Shown: positions 10,604-19,721, counted from the stretch's first letter. The stretch is DNA of 64,000 bases from Prochlorococcus marinus str. MIT 1013 (GCF_027359395.1 NZ_CP114778.1:372001-436000); one strand, 5' to 3'. The notes: a model not told the origin generated them from the sequence alone. Numbers and translations are program-made.

Positions 10604-11312
10604 AATTTATAGGATCTAAAGAGGCTCCACCAACTAATACACCATCAATATCTGACATAGACATAATCTCATCAATATTATTTGATTTAACTGATCCACC
10701 GTATTGAATAATGACGTCTTCGTAACCAGTCCATTTTCGAATTAGTCCACAAATTCTATTAGCCTCATTAGCTTCACATGTTTTACCAGTTCCTATGGCC
10801 CAAATTGGTTCATAAGCGACTATGAGCCTTTTTACATCTATGCCTTCAAGACCCTGATCAATTTGCCTTCTAATAACCCTTTCTGCTTCACCCATCTCTC
10901 TTTGTTCAATAGTTTCCCCAACACACACAATTGGAATTAATTGATGATCTTGAGCCGATTGGGCTCTCTTATTTATTTGCTCATCACTTTCACTAAAATA
11001 TTTTCGTGGTTCGCTGTGTCCAACAATTGCACATTTAACTGACAGCTCGTTAAGCATGAGAGGAGACACCTCGGCTGTATAGGCTCCACTATCCTCCCAA
11101 TGAACATTTTGGCTAGACAAAGAAAGATATTCGTTTGTGTCCTTAATGAACTCAGAGAGTGGGTATAGAGCTGTAAATGGGGGAGCTATAACAACTTCCC
11201 TATTTTTTTTTGCTATGTCTTTCAATAAGGGGATCAATACCCGCATGTACTCAATCGCATCAGTACAAGTCATGTTCATCTTCCAATTCCCTGCGATGAC
11301 CGGTTTACGCAC
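10572..11312 (-). CDS. tpiA: Triosephosphate isomerase
   Basis: Interconverts dihydroxyacetone phosphate and glyceraldehyde 3-phosphate in the Calvin cycle and glycolysis. The 246-residue protein has NWKMN near the N-terminus (substrate lysine), the catalytic histidine in [13 protein letters not shown], the catalytic glutamate in [13 protein letters not shown], and the phosphate-binding IQYGGSVK and [15 protein letters not shown] replaces the bacterial GHSERR. It sits between the S4-domain gene (9 bp upstream) and folP (overlapping) in a three-gene minus-strand operon. Confidence 0.95.
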   Translation of the reverse strand: MRKPVIAGNWKMNMTCTDAIEYMRVLIPLLKDIAKKNREVVIAPPFTALYPLSEFIKDTNEYLSLSSQNVHWEDSGAYTAEVSPLMLNELSVKCAIVGHSEPRKYFSESDEQINKRAQSAQDHQLIPIVCVGETIEQREMGEAERVIRRQIDQGLEGIDVKRLIVAYEPIWAIGTGKTCEANEANRICGLIRKWTGYEDVIIQYGGSVKSNNIDEIMSMSDIDGVLVGGASLDPINFARIANYETI

Positions 11313-11321
11313 GCTAGCTCC

Positions 11322-11540
11322 TCATTTGTCTCTTCTTGCCAACTTACGGCCTAGAGGATCAGAATTAGGAACAATGTATGTTTCATTTGCAAAAATAATT
11401 TGATCACCATCAATTAATTTTCTACCTCTTCTTTGTTCCACTATGCCATTAACTGATATTTTTCCTGCTTTAATAATCAATTTTGCTTCTCCTCCAGTCT
11501 GAACGATTCCAATAAATTTCATGAATTGATCCAATTTCAT
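11322..11540 (-). CDS. S4-domain RNA-binding protein (YbcJ-like)
   Basis: A 72-residue protein consisting almost entirely of an S4-like RNA-binding motif: MKLDQFMKFIGIVQTGGEAK, then INGIV-like SVNGIVEQRRGRKLIDGDQI. Small stand-alone S4 proteins of the YbcJ/YaaA type bind structured RNA such as rRNA. It is the first gene of the minus-strand unit leading to tpiA and folP and diverges from the ABC transporter with only 38 bp between starts. Target RNA is unknown. Confidence 0.8.
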   Translation of the reverse strand: MKLDQFMKFIGIVQTGGEAKLIIKAGKISVNGIVEQRRGRKLIDGDQIIFANETYIVPNSDPLGRKLARRDK

Positions 11541-11578
11541 TTACGTGCTTTTAAATTAAACATTGATAGTTTGATGGA

Positions 11579-13315
11579 ATGAAACAAAAAAACAAAATAA
11601 ATTTCATTTACCTGATAGTCAGACTCAAGGGACATTTGCCACTCTTGCTGCTGGGTGGAATAAGCATGATTGTATACGTAATTTGTTGGCCAATACTCGC
11701 ATGGTTATCAGGAAAGTTAATACCTGCAATTGGTCAAGGTAATACAAAACAAGTTTTAACCGTAATTTTACAAGCCCTTATTATTTTTATAATTCAAAAA
11801 ACTGCACAATATCTACAAGATAGTCTCCTGGCAAAGCCAGCATTAGCATTAAGCCAAGATCTTCGAACAACATTATTTAGAAAACTTCAAAAAAGTAATA
11901 TTCTTTTCATAGAAAAACTCTCATCTGGTGATATTGCATACAGACTTACAGAGGATGTTGATCGAGTTGGCGAAGTTATTTATAAATCTATTCAAGATAC
12001 GACTCCATCTTTATTTCAATTATTAGCGGTATTTGGTTATATGATATTTATTGACTGGAATTTGTCACTTGCGACAATAATATTAGCTCCCTTAATTGCA
12101 TTATTAGTTAGTGATTTTGGAGGAAGAGTATTAAAAGCATCTGAAAAAAGTCAGAACAAAATCAGCTCTTTAGCAGGTTTGCTTTCAGAGGCAATTCAAG
12201 GATTACCAATGGTTAAAGCATTTGCAGTAGAAGAATGGTTGCAAAACGATTTTGATAGACAAGTTAAATTACATAAAGAAGCTAAATTTAATATGCTTAG
12301 GCTTGTAGCCCTTCAACATCCCATAGTTGGATTATTAGAAGTAATAGGTATTTTGAGTATTCTCGCGATTGGAACTTATAGAATCCAAACAGGAGGTATG
12401 TCAAATGAAGAATTTGGAAGTTATTTCACAGCTTTAATAATATTAATTGATCCAATAAGCCATATAACCACAAACTATAACGAATTAAAGCAAGGTCAGG
12501 CGTCACTAAGAAGATTAAACGAAATAACATATAATCCACAAGAAACAACGACATCGGACAGAGGTATTATACCTAATAAAATAGAAGGAAAAATATCTTT
12601 TAAGAATGTATTCTTTTCGTATAGTCATAATAATGACGTGATACAAGATATAAGTTTAGATATAGATAATGGTAAAATAGTTGCTTTAATTGGCCCATCG
12701 GGAGCAGGCAAAAGTACAATCTTTTCATTAATATTAAAATTCATAGAACCTAATAAAGGTTCAATATTTATTGATGAATACAATTTAAAGAATGTAAATA
12801 CCAACTATTTAAGAAGATTAATAGGTATAGTTCCTCAAAAAACATTTATCTTTTCAGGGACAGTTGCTGAAGCGATAAGATTTGGAAGGCAGACAACTAG
12901 AGAAAATATTGTAAATGCTGCAAAAATTGCAAATGCTCATGATTTTATTGAGCAATTAACCGACGGTTATGAAACATATATAGAAGAAAGAGGGACAAAT
13001 CTTTCTGGAGGTCAACTACAGAGAATATCTATTGCAAGAGCTTTACTAGGTGATCCTACAATTTTATTACTAGATGAAGCTACTAGTGCTTTGGATGCAG
13101 AAGCGGAGGAATCTGTTCAAAAAGGTCTTAAACAAGCTATGAATAGTCGAACAGTCTTGATAATCGCTCACAGATTGTCAACTATACAAAAGGCAGATAA
13201 AATAGCTGTTATTGAGAAAGGTAAAATATGCGAAGTAGGTAGCCATAATGAATTAATTAACAAGCAAGGAAGATATAAAGAGTTTTGCGATAAACAATTT
13301 ATTAAGAGCTTTTAA
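11579..13315 (+). CDS. ABC exporter, fused permease and ATPase
   Basis: A 578-residue half-transporter of the MsbA/type IV exporter class. Residues about 10-320 form a six-helix membrane domain and the C-terminal third is the nucleotide-binding domain. Walker A GPSGAGKS lies near residues 372-379, the ABC signature LSGGQ near 475-479, Walker B ILLLDEATSALD directly after, and the H-loop in IIAHRLST. It should homodimerise in the inner or thylakoid membrane and export a lipid-like or peptide substrate that cannot be named from sequence. It stands alone after the divergent S4/tpiA/folP unit. Confidence 0.9.
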   Translation: MKQKNKINFIYLIVRLKGHLPLLLLGGISMIVYVICWPILAWLSGKLIPAIGQGNTKQVLTVILQALIIFIIQKTAQYLQDSLLAKPALALSQDLRTTLFRKLQKSNILFIEKLSSGDIAYRLTEDVDRVGEVIYKSIQDTTPSLFQLLAVFGYMIFIDWNLSLATIILAPLIALLVSDFGGRVLKASEKSQNKISSLAGLLSEAIQGLPMVKAFAVEEWLQNDFDRQVKLHKEAKFNMLRLVALQHPIVGLLEVIGILSILAIGTYRIQTGGMSNEEFGSYFTALIILIDPISHITTNYNELKQGQASLRRLNEITYNPQETTTSDRGIIPNKIEGKISFKNVFFSYSHNNDVIQDISLDIDNGKIVALIGPSGAGKSTIFSLILKFIEPNKGSIFIDEYNLKNVNTNYLRRLIGIVPQKTFIFSGTVAEAIRFGRQTTRENIVNAAKIANAHDFIEQLTDGYETYIEERGTNLSGGQLQRISIARALLGDPTILLLDEATSALDAEAEESVQKGLKQAMNSRTVLIIAHRLSTIQKADKIAVIEKGKICEVGSHNELINKQGRYKEFCDKQFIKSF

Positions 13316-13359
13316 GAATTTAAAAATGCTATATTATATATAAATTATACATTAAATAA

Positions 13360-13587
13360 ATGTCAAATACCTCATCAAATGAACGGGAAGCAATTCTTAC
13401 ATTTGAGGATAAAAAATATGATCTTAAAAACTTGCCCAAAGAAGTACAGGAGCTCGTTAAAGGGATGCAAGTTGCCGATGCCCAATTGAGGATGCATGAA
13501 GACACCCTAAAAGTACTAGCCGTCGGTCGACAACATCTTGCCATGCAGTTAAAGGCACATCTTGATAAAATAAACCCTGTAAATTAA
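13360..13587 (+). CDS. Small conserved cyanobacterial protein (DUF6447-like)
   Basis: A 75-residue soluble protein with a short beta stretch ILTFEDKKYDLKNLPKEVQE and a long C-terminal helix rich in Gln/Leu (VADAQLRMHEDTLKVLAVGR). The pattern resembles the DUF6447 family of small cyanobacterial and phage proteins. Function unknown. It follows the ABC transporter by 44 bp and might be in the same transcript. Confidence 0.55.
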   Translation: MSNTSSNEREAILTFEDKKYDLKNLPKEVQELVKGMQVADAQLRMHEDTLKVLAVGRQHLAMQLKAHLDKINPVN

Positions 13588-13789
13588 TTAAAATATTAAC
13601 AAACAATAATTAAATTTAAACTAAAAAGTATATCTAAATTGACAAATAAATAAAATCAATTAATTAAATGAGCTTAAGTAACATACAATAGTAAATATAC
13701 TTATACGTTATAAACATTAAATAATTTCTTTTAGCCATCAAAATGCGCCTAAGCCATGAGAGAATCTAAAGAAAAGATAAAGGGATGAG

Positions 13790-14080
13790 ATGGGAACTAA
13801 AGGCTATTGGCTAAAACAGGCCAAAATTGAAAGCACCGCACAATTCATCGAATACGTAAAAACCGTGGTTCCATGGCTTAGATCAGTGGGGGGAACAATA
13901 ATTGCTAAAGATGTAAATCAAAATTCAGATTTGAACGAATGGGATGGGGGTCAATTAGGGGTAATAGTTGAATTTGAATCTAAAGCAGCTGCACAAAAGG
14001 CATTTAACTCATCAGAATTTCAAGAATATATTAAATATAGTGGAATTGAAAATCAATTATCCCTATCAATAATTGGATAA
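13790..14080 (+). CDS. DUF1330-family protein
   Basis: A 96-residue ferredoxin-like alpha/beta protein: MGTKGYWLKQAKIES, then AQFIEYVKTVVPWLRSVGGT and a C-terminal LGVIVEFESKAAAQKAFNS EFQEY pattern, the DUF1330 layout. Members are small dimeric barrel-like proteins of unknown function. A second, longer paralogue lies at 56854-57195 and shares KGYW, the PWLxxxGG block and the FxS-A-A-S-EYQE block. Likely monocistronic. Confidence 0.75.
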   Translation: MGTKGYWLKQAKIESTAQFIEYVKTVVPWLRSVGGTIIAKDVNQNSDLNEWDGGQLGVIVEFESKAAAQKAFNSSEFQEYIKYSGIENQLSLSIIG

Positions 14081-14120
14081 CTGAATTATTCATATGCATG
14101 ATTGAATTGGAAGCATAATT

Positions 14121-14348
14121 ATGATCAGAGATTCTTCAACTCTTCAAAAGGGACAAAATTTAAGAGTAGAAGTAAATGAAGTTAAAGATCGACTTCCAAA
14201 AGATATTCTTGAAATTATAAGAAAAGAACCTACAGTCAAACTAGTTGGATATAAAATGGTAGATGGAAATCAATTTGGCCTAGTTGTTCAACTTGCTAAT
14301 GGTGAAATAAATTGGTTTTTCGAGCAAGAATTATCTGAATTATTGTAA
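14121..14348 (+). CDS. petP: PetP-like protein (DUF2862)
   Basis: A 75-residue SH3-like beta protein: KGQNLRVEVNEVKDRLPKDI, then VKLVGYKMVDGNQFGLVVQL and a C-terminal WFFEQELSEL. This matches the DUF2862 family, which includes PetP (Ssr2998), a small peripheral subunit of the cytochrome b6f complex on the cytoplasmic thylakoid face that influences linear electron flow. The N-terminus is about ten residues longer than typical PetP. Assignment is by family resemblance, and not every DUF2862 protein need be in b6f. It follows the DUF1330 gene by about 40 bp. Confidence 0.65.
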   Translation: MIRDSSTLQKGQNLRVEVNEVKDRLPKDILEIIRKEPTVKLVGYKMVDGNQFGLVVQLANGEINWFFEQELSELL

Positions 14349-14447
14349 TTTATACCTAAATAGTATATTAATTATATAACTAAAAGATACATATTAAGAT
14401 AACAAATGATTAATAACGTATATTGATATTATCTAATTGAAAAGATT

Positions 14448-14588
14448 ATGCCTTACAACCAAATCACCGTGGTACTTGGTGGACTTATGCATATTCCTGT
14501 AATAATACTAGTTCTAAGATTTATTGAAAACAGATTTAACAATAGAAACTGGACGGTTGAAGAACTTAATTACAATAAAATTGTCTAA
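14448..14588 (+). CDS. Single-span microprotein, 46 aa
   Basis: ATG to TAA frame of 46 codons. The product begins MPYNQITVVLGGLMHIPVII, continues through a hydrophobic helix (about residues 6-26) into RFIENRFNNRNWTVEELNYN. One membrane span with a basic then acidic C-terminal tail. Not recognised. It lies in the same direction between the PetP-like and uridine-kinase-like genes. Confidence 0.45.
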   Translation: MPYNQITVVLGGLMHIPVIILVLRFIENRFNNRNWTVEELNYNKIV

Positions 14589-14649
14589 TACATAATTACA
14601 AAGACACTATTATATTTTAAGTATGTAAACATAAGCAATAAAGCAATTA

Positions 14650-15258
14650 ATGAAAACCATTGTAATTACAGGACCATCTGGTTCTGGCAAGTCATATTTA
14701 AGTAATAAATTATCCAAATTATTTTATAATTCAATAGTTATAAAAACAGATTCATACTATAGAAATAATATATTAATCAAATTTTTTTCAAAATTTCTTT
14801 ATGATATTTATGATAGGCCAATGAGTATCAAAAAAAGCGCAATAAAAAATAACCTTAGATCAATACATAAGAAAGAAAGATTAATTCCCTTTTATAAATA
14901 TGACTTTAAGAGTAAAGATTCATCTGTTTCAGAAATTCGCATTAACTATACAGGAGAAAATCAATTTCTTATATTAGAGGGAATATTTGCTCACAGGTTA
15001 GATTTAAACTACCAAGAATCTATAAATATTGTATGTGAAGATAAAAAATCTATCTGTTTTAAAAGAAGAATAAAAAGAGATCAATTAGAAAGAGGTAGAA
15101 GTATGATAGAAATAAATAACAAATTTGATAAGTCTTGGTATTTATTTTATAAAAATATTAACCACTTTAGGAATAATAATAAGGTTTTTTCATTAAATGG
15201 AATAGATAAAATGTCTTACGATAAACTATTATTTAATTTAAAAAATCTAAAAAAATAA
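14650..15258 (+). CDS. Uridine kinase-like P-loop protein
   Basis: A 202-residue P-loop kinase. GPSGSGKS (residues 8-15) is the Walker A, KTDSYYRN (about 32-39) fits the uridine kinase DxYY motif, YDRPMSIKK resembles the DHPxA segment, ILEGIFAHR (about 108-116) is the LEGI strand, and RRIKRDQLERGRS (about 139-151) matches the RxxRDxxERGRS lid motif. This supports nucleoside (uridine/cytidine) phosphorylation or a related small-molecule kinase activity. The sequence is lysine-rich and divergent. A strong hairpin overlaps its stop codon. Confidence 0.75.
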   Translation: MKTIVITGPSGSGKSYLSNKLSKLFYNSIVIKTDSYYRNNILIKFFSKFLYDIYDRPMSIKKSAIKNNLRSIHKKERLIPFYKYDFKSKDSSVSEIRINYTGENQFLILEGIFAHRLDLNYQESINIVCEDKKSICFKRRIKRDQLERGRSMIEINNKFDKSWYLFYKNINHFRNNNKVFSLNGIDKMSYDKLLFNLKNLKK

Positions 15259-15297
15259 CTAAGAACACTAATTAATTTATTATTCTTAGTTATTTTA
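15254..15297 (+). terminator. Terminator after uridine-kinase-like gene
   Basis: A perfect 12-bp inverted repeat, AATAACTAAGAA (15254-15265) with TTCTTAGTTATT (15283-15294), includes the stop codon of the upstream gene and is followed by T-rich sequence. It can serve both convergent genes. Confidence 0.6.
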
Positions 15298-15320
15298 TTA
15301 AATATAAAAATTTATAGTAT

Positions 15321-15470
15321 CTATTTTTTCACCTCTGGAGCATTCATCCCATCGTAGTCAGGACCAACCATTAATCCTACAATTGCAAATAATGCAATAG
15401 ATGCAACTCCAACTAGAACTGCTGTTGGGGCTGGAGTACTAGTTAGACCAGCAAATAATAAATTGCCCAT
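15321..15470 (-). CDS. Single-span microprotein, 49 aa, copy 1 of tandem pair
   Basis: 49 residues: an N-terminal FAGLTSTPAPTA, a membrane helix (about residues 17-36), then GPDYDGMNAPEVKK. It shares the FAGL-STPAPTA and GP-YDG-N-P blocks and the exact length with the protein at 15776-15925, so the two are tandem duplicates. The size and topology recall small photosystem or NDH subunits, but I do not recognise the family. ATG start chosen because it matches the paralogue. Confidence 0.65.
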   Translation of the reverse strand: MGNLLFAGLTSTPAPTAVLVGVASIALFAIVGLMVGPDYDGMNAPEVKK

Positions 15471-15712
15471 AAAAGATAGATAAAGCTAGTTATAAATAGC
15501 AGAAAAAAGAGTAAATTAATTAATTAGTAACTGGTTATAAACGGTTATAAACCAAAAAAAAGTGAAAAAGACATTTTTGATACACACACAAGAAACCATT
15601 GTTTAAATACAAGAAAATATTCTATACATATTTATTTATTAATCTTACTCATGAGATTTAAAGAATAAAGATTTCAGCGATAATTTCACCAAAATATAAA
15701 TCTTATAAAACA

Positions 15713-15755
15713 CAAAAAAAGTGGGTGAACATGAAAAAAACATATCTACCCACTT
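15713..15755 (-). terminator. Minus-strand terminator
   Basis: AAGTGGGT (15719-15726) pairs with ACCCACTT (15748-15755), with an A-run on the plus strand at the left giving a T-tract on the minus strand. It lies 20 bp beyond the stop of the 15776-15925 gene. Confidence 0.55.
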
Positions 15756-15775
15756 GATTTAGCTAAATAATCGAA

Positions 15776-15925
15776 TTATTTAGATGTATTTGGATCATTA
15801 AAACCATCGTAATTAGGACCAACTACGACAGCCATAATTCCAAATAGGGCCATAAAAGCGATACCTACGATTGGTGCAGTAGGAGCTGGTGTACTTAGTA
15901 GTCCAGCGAAAGTTAAAGGAAGCAT
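15776..15925 (-). CDS. Single-span microprotein, 49 aa, copy 2 of tandem pair
   Basis: 49 residues starting MLPLTFAGLLSTPAPTAPIV, with one membrane helix and the tail GPNYDGFNDPNTSK. The open frame extends upstream, but the start at 15925 gives precisely the same length and alignment as the paralogue at 15321-15470. The conserved PAPTA and GPxYDG blocks on each side of the helix suggest both faces matter. Function unknown. Confidence 0.65.
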   Translation of the reverse strand: MLPLTFAGLLSTPAPTAPIVGIAFMALFGIMAVVVGPNYDGFNDPNTSK

Positions 15926-16239
15926 GTTCTTTAGTAAGACCCAATATAAATACCAGTCATCAGGGAATATGACCATTGATATTTTAATTTGTAACATTTA
16001 GCTCAAGCTTAAGTTAGCTATGACTGGGTTTACAAGGACAATCATGAAGTAGTCACAGCGAACCTCAAATTCAATGAACGTTGACCAATCTACTGTTCTC
16101 GAACAATTGATTCATTACAATAAAAAATGATAAAAGTAGAAAAATATAAATTAATTTCCTATCACCTTATAAATAATATAAAAGAATAAGAAAATATTTT
16201 GGTATTATAAGATAATAAAAGTTAGTTTAATGTGTAGAA

Positions 16240-16641
16240 GTGATTTTTAAATTACGTCCAATAACGCCCGTCGATGAATTTGAAGAAGCCTGTATAAAAG
16301 CTAAGTTAAATTATAAAGAACAAAAGATTATTGATCATATTAGATATGTTGGTGTATTTACTCAACCCTCACTTACTAAAGATCTTCAATTAGATTCGAA
16401 GCCACCAATTTTATCTGTGCTATGTGAAATCTGCAGAAAGATAGGTAACTATATGCCCGAGCACTTTAGTAGTGTCAGAGACTGGTCCAAGGAAATTAAT
16501 GAGCATAAAGTAAAATGGGATGGAGATTTAGTTTGTTCGTTGGCTTGGAATAAAGACGGGGAACGATTATCACCAGAAAATGGTACCTGCCTGTACCATA
16601 CATTTGCAGTACACAAGGAATTATTCCAAGGCCTAGATTAA
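16240..16641 (+). CDS. Conserved hypothetical protein, 133 aa
   Basis: GTG start. A soluble mixed alpha/beta protein with LRPITPVDEFEEACIKAKL, a Cys-containing stretch VLCEICRKIGNYMPEHF (two cysteines, C-x-x-C), and a C-terminal NGTCLYHTFAVHKEL. No family recognised. The four cysteines and two histidines could bind metal, but spacing is not that of a known finger. The GTG start is preferred because no in-frame ATG gives the full frame. Confidence 0.6.
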   Translation: MIFKLRPITPVDEFEEACIKAKLNYKEQKIIDHIRYVGVFTQPSLTKDLQLDSKPPILSVLCEICRKIGNYMPEHFSSVRDWSKEINEHKVKWDGDLVCSLAWNKDGERLSPENGTCLYHTFAVHKELFQGLD

Positions 16642-16660
16642 ATTTCTAATTTATAAACGA

Positions 16661-16861
16661 CTATCCCTGACTAAGGTACTCAAATAACACATTATTAAAA
16701 CCTAACTCTTCGGCTGAATATTCGAGCATTAAATTATCAGCTTCTATTTGGGAACGGAAGGATATAATTTCATCCGATTCATCTCCTGAAGGAGGAATGC
16801 CGTCGACAACATCAAAGATGATGTTTTGTCGATCAATTTCTGCAAGAACTTCATTTGCCAT
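16661..16861 (-). CDS. Small acidic protein, 66 aa
   Basis: 66 residues starting MANEVLAEIDRQNIIFDVVD; very acidic, ending EELGFNNVLFEYLSQG. The open frame continues upstream to 17029, but that extension is rich in unrelated residues and the internal ATG at 16861 gives a compact protein. Converges with the 133-aa gene. No family recognised. Confidence 0.5.
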   Translation of the reverse strand: MANEVLAEIDRQNIIFDVVDGIPPSGDESDEIISFRSQIEADNLMLEYSAEELGFNNVLFEYLSQG

Positions 16862-17082
16862 AATGATCAAACTTAGTACTAATAAATACATAGCCAAAAT
16901 TTGGTGACTATTAAAGCAAATAAAACATTCCTTTACGAAAGCCATACAGGCAAGATGAATACTAACTGGTAAAGAAAATATTGTGTTTTCTCTAGTCAAA
17001 GAGTACTTTGAAGCAGAAAACAACCACAACTTTACATAAATACACCTATGCTTTACATTCCTTAGTTAATAGTCATTGAATC

Positions 17083-18120
17083 GTGTTAGAACAAGGAGGA
17101 AACGTCAGTTCAAATGTAAAGAGCAATACTGTTATCGCAGTTACAATGGCCACAAGCCGACAAGGTACCGGTGTAGTTAAAGAACTAAGCAAAACAAATA
17201 AATATCAAATACGTGCAATCACAAGAAATATAAAAAGCTCAAAAGCTTTAGAGCTTGGAAGTTTAAATAACGTTGAAATAGTTCAAGGGGATTTAATGGA
17301 TCCTGAAAGCCTTAATAAAGCTTTTGAAGGAGCAGACATTATCTTTGGAAATACCACTCCTACAAAAGGTTGGAAATTATTTAGAGGTAGTATTGTCAGG
17401 TCTTATGAAATGGAACAAGGTTTTAATCTGATAAATCAAGTTAAAATCGCATACGAAAAAGGTAAACTCAATCATTTTATATTCAGCTCAATTAGTAAAT
17501 CAAAAGACCCACTAAAAAATTATCCGGCACCAGGACATTTTACTAGTAAATGGGATATTGAAGAATATATCGAAAAACAAAATCTTAAAAGTATCACCAC
17601 AGTATTAAGACCAGTTAGCTACTTTGAAAACTTTGAAAACAAACTACCGGGCTACAGTATTTCAAAGAAAGTTTTTCCAGGAATAGTAGGGAAGAATTTT
17701 AAGTGGCAAACAATCGCGGTACAGGATATAGGTAAATGGGTAAGAGGTGTTTTATCGAAACCAGAGAAATATAAAAATCAATCAATTAATATTGCCGGAG
17801 AGGAGCTAACTGGGGATGAAATGGCTATGACGCTCCAAAAAATCGTTTCTTCAGAAGGACTACAAACTAATTATTTAATGATACCGAGATTAGCTATTAA
17901 ATTGTTGGAATATGATATTGGTGTGATGGCAGATTGGATTGAAAGGTCAGGGTATGGTGCTGATATGAATAAACTAAAAATTATACAGAACGAGTTAAAT
18001 ATTGCTCCCACCTCTCTAAAAGACTGGCTTAAGTCAAAACTGGAAAATCAGAATAAGACACAAAATTCTTGGACAAGACAGTGGAAATCATCTCAATGGA
18101 AACTACAATGGAATAAATAA
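17083..18120 (+). CDS. NmrA-like NAD(P)-binding reductase
   Basis: A 345-residue atypical short-chain dehydrogenase of the NmrA/isoflavone-reductase type. The dinucleotide-binding start is VIAVTMATSRQGTGVVKEL (about residues 17-35), followed by RAITRN, VEIVQGDLMDPESL and ADIIFGNTTP, the usual layout. The C-terminal half resembles substrate-binding regions of NAD(P)H-binding epimerase-like proteins. It begins with GTG after AGGAGG-like sequence inside the first codons, so a slightly later start is possible. Substrate unknown. Monocistronic. Confidence 0.8.
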   Translation: MLEQGGNVSSNVKSNTVIAVTMATSRQGTGVVKELSKTNKYQIRAITRNIKSSKALELGSLNNVEIVQGDLMDPESLNKAFEGADIIFGNTTPTKGWKLFRGSIVRSYEMEQGFNLINQVKIAYEKGKLNHFIFSSISKSKDPLKNYPAPGHFTSKWDIEEYIEKQNLKSITTVLRPVSYFENFENKLPGYSISKKVFPGIVGKNFKWQTIAVQDIGKWVRGVLSKPEKYKNQSINIAGEELTGDEMAMTLQKIVSSEGLQTNYLMIPRLAIKLLEYDIGVMADWIERSGYGADMNKLKIIQNELNIAPTSLKDWLKSKLENQNKTQNSWTRQWKSSQWKLQWNK

Positions 18121-18147
18121 TAAATTTCTAATACTCTAAAAATAAAT

Positions 18148-18318
18148 TTATAAACCATTAACTTCTATAGATTTTGCAATAGATCTTAGAAGTTCTACTA
18201 TCTCACTATCCTCACACGTTGTATCTTCCTTAAGCTCTAAACATATATCTCTAATAGAAACATTAGTTGACCACCAAATTCCTGAAGTTTCTGTATCATC
18301 AAAGTTAAACTTGGACAT
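18148..18318 (-). CDS. Small acidic protein, 56 aa
   Basis: ATG to TAA frame giving MSKFNFDDTETSGIWWSTNV at the N-terminus and a helical, acidic C-terminal half (SEIVELLRSIAKSIEVNGL). Two cysteines in LELKEDTTCEDSE region. The C-terminal half resembles the 56-aa protein at 43139-43309 (acidic start, CP/CE plus helix), but the similarity is weak. Function unknown. Confidence 0.45.
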   Translation of the reverse strand: MSKFNFDDTETSGIWWSTNVSIRDICLELKEDTTCEDSEIVELLRSIAKSIEVNGL

Positions 18319-18339
18319 TACAATACATCAGAGTACAAA

Positions 18340-18546
18340 CTATGATAATTTATGAGGATCAGTAGAAGAATTCTCTAACGTTTTCAATTCGTCAGGTAAT
18401 TCCATATCTAAACTTTCTAATAAATTCTTTAAAAGGACTTTATTGTTTATTTCATGTTTACCAGATCTAAAATTTAGAAATAAATAATAAATAGTACAAA
18501 TTGCACAAATTAAAATAAAGGAATATAAATAGATACTGTTGAGCAT
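18340..18546 (-). CDS. Single-span small protein, 68 aa
   Basis: N-terminal membrane helix (about residues 3-24, IYLYSFILICAICTIYYLFL) followed by a basic stretch and an acidic helical tail (NLLESLDMELPDELKTLE). Likely an inner-membrane microprotein with a cytoplasmic tail. It precedes the 56-aa gene on the same strand by about 20 bp. Confidence 0.5.
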   Translation of the reverse strand: MLNSIYLYSFILICAICTIYYLFLNFRSGKHEINNKVLLKNLLESLDMELPDELKTLENSSTDPHKLS

Positions 18547-18872
18547 TCAAAAAATTAATAACATTTTTATATTCATACCAAACCGGATAAAAATCAATAG
18601 AAGTTAAAAAAAATAATAATAAAATGGTAGAACAAACACAATCAGGGATTAAAAAAGACTAGGTAATAAGTATTTATAGCTATCTTGGATGGTCTTAATG
18701 CCTATGGCCTCATGCTTAAGAGTATCTAAGGGAGTGAAAAAAACAAATACATTAGCAAGCGAAAAGGTAGCGCAAATTATCTAAAATTAAGAAAATAATC
18801 TACTGTTAATATTTACAATAGAAAAAACTATCAAATAAGATCTTAATATGATTACTAATTATTCTAAAATTT
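18547..18872 (+). other. Intergenic region without a supported gene
   Basis: About 325 bp of AT-rich sequence. It contains only a 12-codon ATG frame near 18624 (starting MVEQTQSG), which I do not call. No hairpin with a T-tract stands out. Confidence 0.5.
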
Positions 18873-19040
18873 ATGCTTACCAATATTAGTTATATATTTT
18901 TAATCTCGTTGCTATTAATTCTTGGTGGATGGGCTTTTAAAGCTTTGATAGCTTTAGCTCAAGGGAAACCTGTAGAATTAAATTTCAAAAACCCTCTTAA
19001 TTTGAAAGCGAGATGGCCTAGAGAAACAAAAGAAAAGTAA
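18873..19040 (+). CDS. Single-span microprotein, 55 aa
   Basis: MLTNISYIFLISLLLILGGW opens with a membrane helix and continues FKALIALAQGKPVELNF and a basic end, NLKARWPRETKEK. Clear start-to-stop frame, membrane-anchored small protein of unknown function. Confidence 0.55.
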   Translation: MLTNISYIFLISLLLILGGWAFKALIALAQGKPVELNFKNPLNLKARWPRETKEK

Positions 19041-19141
19041 ATAATTATCTACGAACTAAAACATAAAGTTGCCATTGCGTTATAAATTCTTTTATTCAAT
19101 TATCCTTAATATAATTCTAAAAAAGTTTACACTAAATAGAA

Positions 19142-19300
19142 ATGCTTGAATCCTTAGATCCATTCCAACAACTTTTATTAGGTGTATCGAGTGTTGGTGT
19201 ACTAATGATAGTGTTAGTAATATTCCTTACAGCAAGTCCTAACTTTGAAAACACAGATAGATTAAATAAGATCTTAGACTTTTTTGAAAAAAAGAATTAA
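19142..19300 (+). CDS. Single-span microprotein, 52 aa
   Basis: MLESLDPFQQLLLGVSSVGV then a hydrophobic helix (about residues 10-31) and a charged C-terminal tail ending NKILDFFEKKN. Same strand as the 55-aa protein about 100 bp upstream. No family recognised. Confidence 0.5.
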   Translation: MLESLDPFQQLLLGVSSVGVLMIVLVIFLTASPNFENTDRLNKILDFFEKKN

Positions 19301-19449
19301 ATTCTTTATTAAAGAAGAACTTGTCCTTTGACCTTCTTAAAATTAAAAAAAAATGAATTTGTTGAATTCTCTAATATTTTCAAAGGATAACTTAATAAGA
19401 TCAATCTCTAAATCATAAGTATTGTTGATATGAAATATAATTTCTAGAG

Positions 19450-19701
19450 ATGCTAAAGGATTTATTTAACAATAACAAATACCTGATATGTGCAGGTTTA
19501 AGTACTTTTTCTCTCATATTCACTTCAATATCAGTTATTTCCTTATCGAAGTCATTTAATGAGATATCAACTGATTTGGAACCAATTTCAGCATGGGCTG
19601 AATCGCAAAATGAATGCATAACAAAGACATTTCGAATCGACGGGCAGAATACGCAAGGAATACCCTCAAAGGTATGGAGCTGTAACGGAGGAGGCCAATA
19701 G
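19450..19701 (+). CDS. Small membrane-anchored/secreted protein, 83 aa
   Basis: An N-terminal hydrophobic helix (about residues 12-32) followed by a soluble tail with two cysteines, NECITKTFRIDGQ and GIPSKVWSCNGGGQ. The tail pattern (NxC...KT...DG...G.P.KVWSCNGGG) looks conserved rather than random and fits a periplasmic disulfide-bonded microprotein. Function unknown. Confidence 0.55.
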   Translation: MLKDLFNNNKYLICAGLSTFSLIFTSISVISLSKSFNEISTDLEPISAWAESQNECITKTFRIDGQNTQGIPSKVWSCNGGGQ

Positions 19702-19721
19702 ATTAAATGCGCATTTAAAGC

